A stretch of 5,551 nt of DNA from Methanosarcinaceae archaeon (GTDB lineage Archaea; Halobacteriota; Methanosarcinia; Methanosarcinales; Methanosarcinaceae), in assembly GCA_030655675.1 (NCBI GenBank), contig JAUSPM010000230.1, positions 1 through 5,551 on the forward strand. The letters run 5' to 3'. A program made the translations under genes and the position numbers. A model generated the notes under the pieces. That model saw only the letters and a list, made by a program, of their open reading frames with translations, made no database searches and had not been told where the DNA came from. Below, piece after piece: positions 5,182 to 5,551 of the stretch. Every line of letters begins with the position of its first letter. Position 1 is the first letter of the stretch.

Positions 5182-5212
5182 TTTTTCTATCCCGCCAAAT
5201 AGGCAGCCCCCG

Positions 5213-5220
5213 TTATATAC
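5213..5220 (-). promoter_or_regulatory. TATA box of the DUF356 gene
   Basis: GTATATAA on the minus strand predicts a transcription start near 5190, about nine bases ahead of the ATG at 5181. A second weaker AT stretch (CATATAGA) lies just upstream of it. Confidence 0.5.
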
Positions 5221-5310
5221 ATCTATATGATAATACCTTACATTATATGAATCTTTTTGCTTGGTGATTTTATTTCAAGGTTGTTACCTAAATATAGTGG
5301 TGTTTTTCAT

Positions 5311-5320
5311 AGTATATAAT
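5311..5320 (+). promoter_or_regulatory. TATA box for the rightmost plus-strand frame
   Basis: AGTATATAAT is a good archaeal box A and predicts a start near 5341. That is four bases before an in-frame ATG at 5345, or about 115 bases before the more protein-like ATG at 5456. In the second case it implies a long structured leader. Confidence 0.4.
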
Positions 5321-5393
5321 AGAATTATAGTATTTGTTTATCTGATGAAATGTAGGTGCATATTTCAAATACCTAAAACCCCATGCAGCAACC

Positions 5394-5406
5394 CCGCCGC
5401 AGGCGG
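5394..5406. repeat. GC-rich hairpin CCGCC-GCA-GGCGG
   Basis: A perfect five-base-pair all-GC stem with a three-base loop stands out in very AT-rich spacer. GTAGGT (5352-5357) can pair with ACCTAC (5417-5422) around it, so 5352-5422 may fold as one leader structure. No T run follows, so it is not an evident terminator. Confidence 0.5.
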
Positions 5407-5450
5407 CATATTCCATACCTACCATCCGTTCGCATTCGCAAAATATGCAA

Positions 5451-5480
5451 TTTTTATGTATGGCAATCCATACATAAAAA
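5451..5480. repeat. Perfect 13-bp inverted repeat around a candidate start codon
   Basis: TTTTTATGTATGG (5451-5463) and CCATACATAAAAA (5468-5480) are exact reverse complements around the four-base loop CAAT. As RNA it would form a stable hairpin holding the ATG at 5456-5458 in its stem. As DNA it resembles an operator for a dimeric repressor. Confidence 0.85.
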
Positions 5481-5551
5481 CAGATGTGTTGACAGCAATT
5501 GAAACTTCAATGTGTATTCAGCCCAGTGGTGAAGAACGGTGCCGCGCTACG
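5456..5551 (+). CDS. N-terminal fragment of an unidentified protein (runs off window)
   Basis: The frame has no stop from 5234 to the window end, 106 codons, which is notable in such AT-rich DNA. The part from ATG 5456 is the most protein-like: it starts MYGNPYIKTDVLTAIE and continues through CIQPSGEERCRAT, with normal codon use. An upstream ATG at 5345 would add 37 residues rich in cysteine and aromatic residues, less convincing but well placed behind the TATA box. Further start choices at 5486 (GTG), 5489 (TTG) and 5510 (ATG) exist. No Shine-Dalgarno is visible before 5456, and that codon lies inside a 13-bp inverted repeat. I do not recognise the family. It would be transcribed divergently from the DUF356 gene. 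Confidence 0.4.
   Translation, partial: MYGNPYIKTDVLTAIETSMCIQPSGEERCRAT

Noticed and set aside
5342..5348. CTGATGA resembling a box C or box D
   Set aside because: No matching partner box follows at a suitable distance. It overlaps a candidate start codon region.

Overview
The window looks like chromosomal DNA from a methanogenic archaeon, most plausibly of the order Methanosarcinales (inference). Four lines of evidence support this. There is an archaeal riboflavin/F420-type diaminopyrimidine reductase. There is a DUF356 protein, a family known from methanogens. The upstream regions are AT-rich with TATA-like boxes, and the Shine-Dalgarno sequences are of the GGTGA or GAGGT kind. Poly-T tracts sit directly behind stop codons. 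I see no insertion sequence, CRISPR array, tRNA or rRNA.

Layout. At 2-76 there is probably the last 24 codons of a plus-strand gene, converging on arfC (148-840, minus), a riboflavin and deazaflavin biosynthesis reductase. A compact segment at 911-953 serves as arfC promoter and as terminator of the next operon. That operon, transcribed leftwards, is uspA-like (1886-2338) followed 35 bp later by a four-CBS-domain gene (999-1850), a plausible nucleotide-sensing or stress-response pair. An AT-only spacer of hexamer and 18-bp tandem repeats (2371-2420) separates it from an amidohydrolase of the deaminase/chlorohydrolase superfamily (2436-3551, minus).

Between 3552 and 3950 lies about 400 bp without a convincing gene. 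It carries back-to-back TATA boxes and several nested inverted repeats, and could encode a structured RNA. A plus-strand pair follows: a DUF167/YggU protein (3951-4271), whose TATA box sits at leaderless spacing, and a small Toprim protein (4294-4710) whose reading frame has no normal start codon where its conserved N-terminus needs one. Both converge on a DUF356 gene (4804-5181, minus).

The right end (5182-5551) holds divergent TATA boxes, a GC-rich hairpin and a perfect 13-bp inverted repeat. That repeat contains the candidate ATG of an open frame running off the window.

Most of the window is ordinary archaeal housekeeping. The points worth a second look are the 3641-3900 structured spacer, the possible CTG start of the Toprim gene, the start-codon-sequestering hairpin at 5451-5480, and the substrate of the amidohydrolase. 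I did not find a clearly new multi-gene system.
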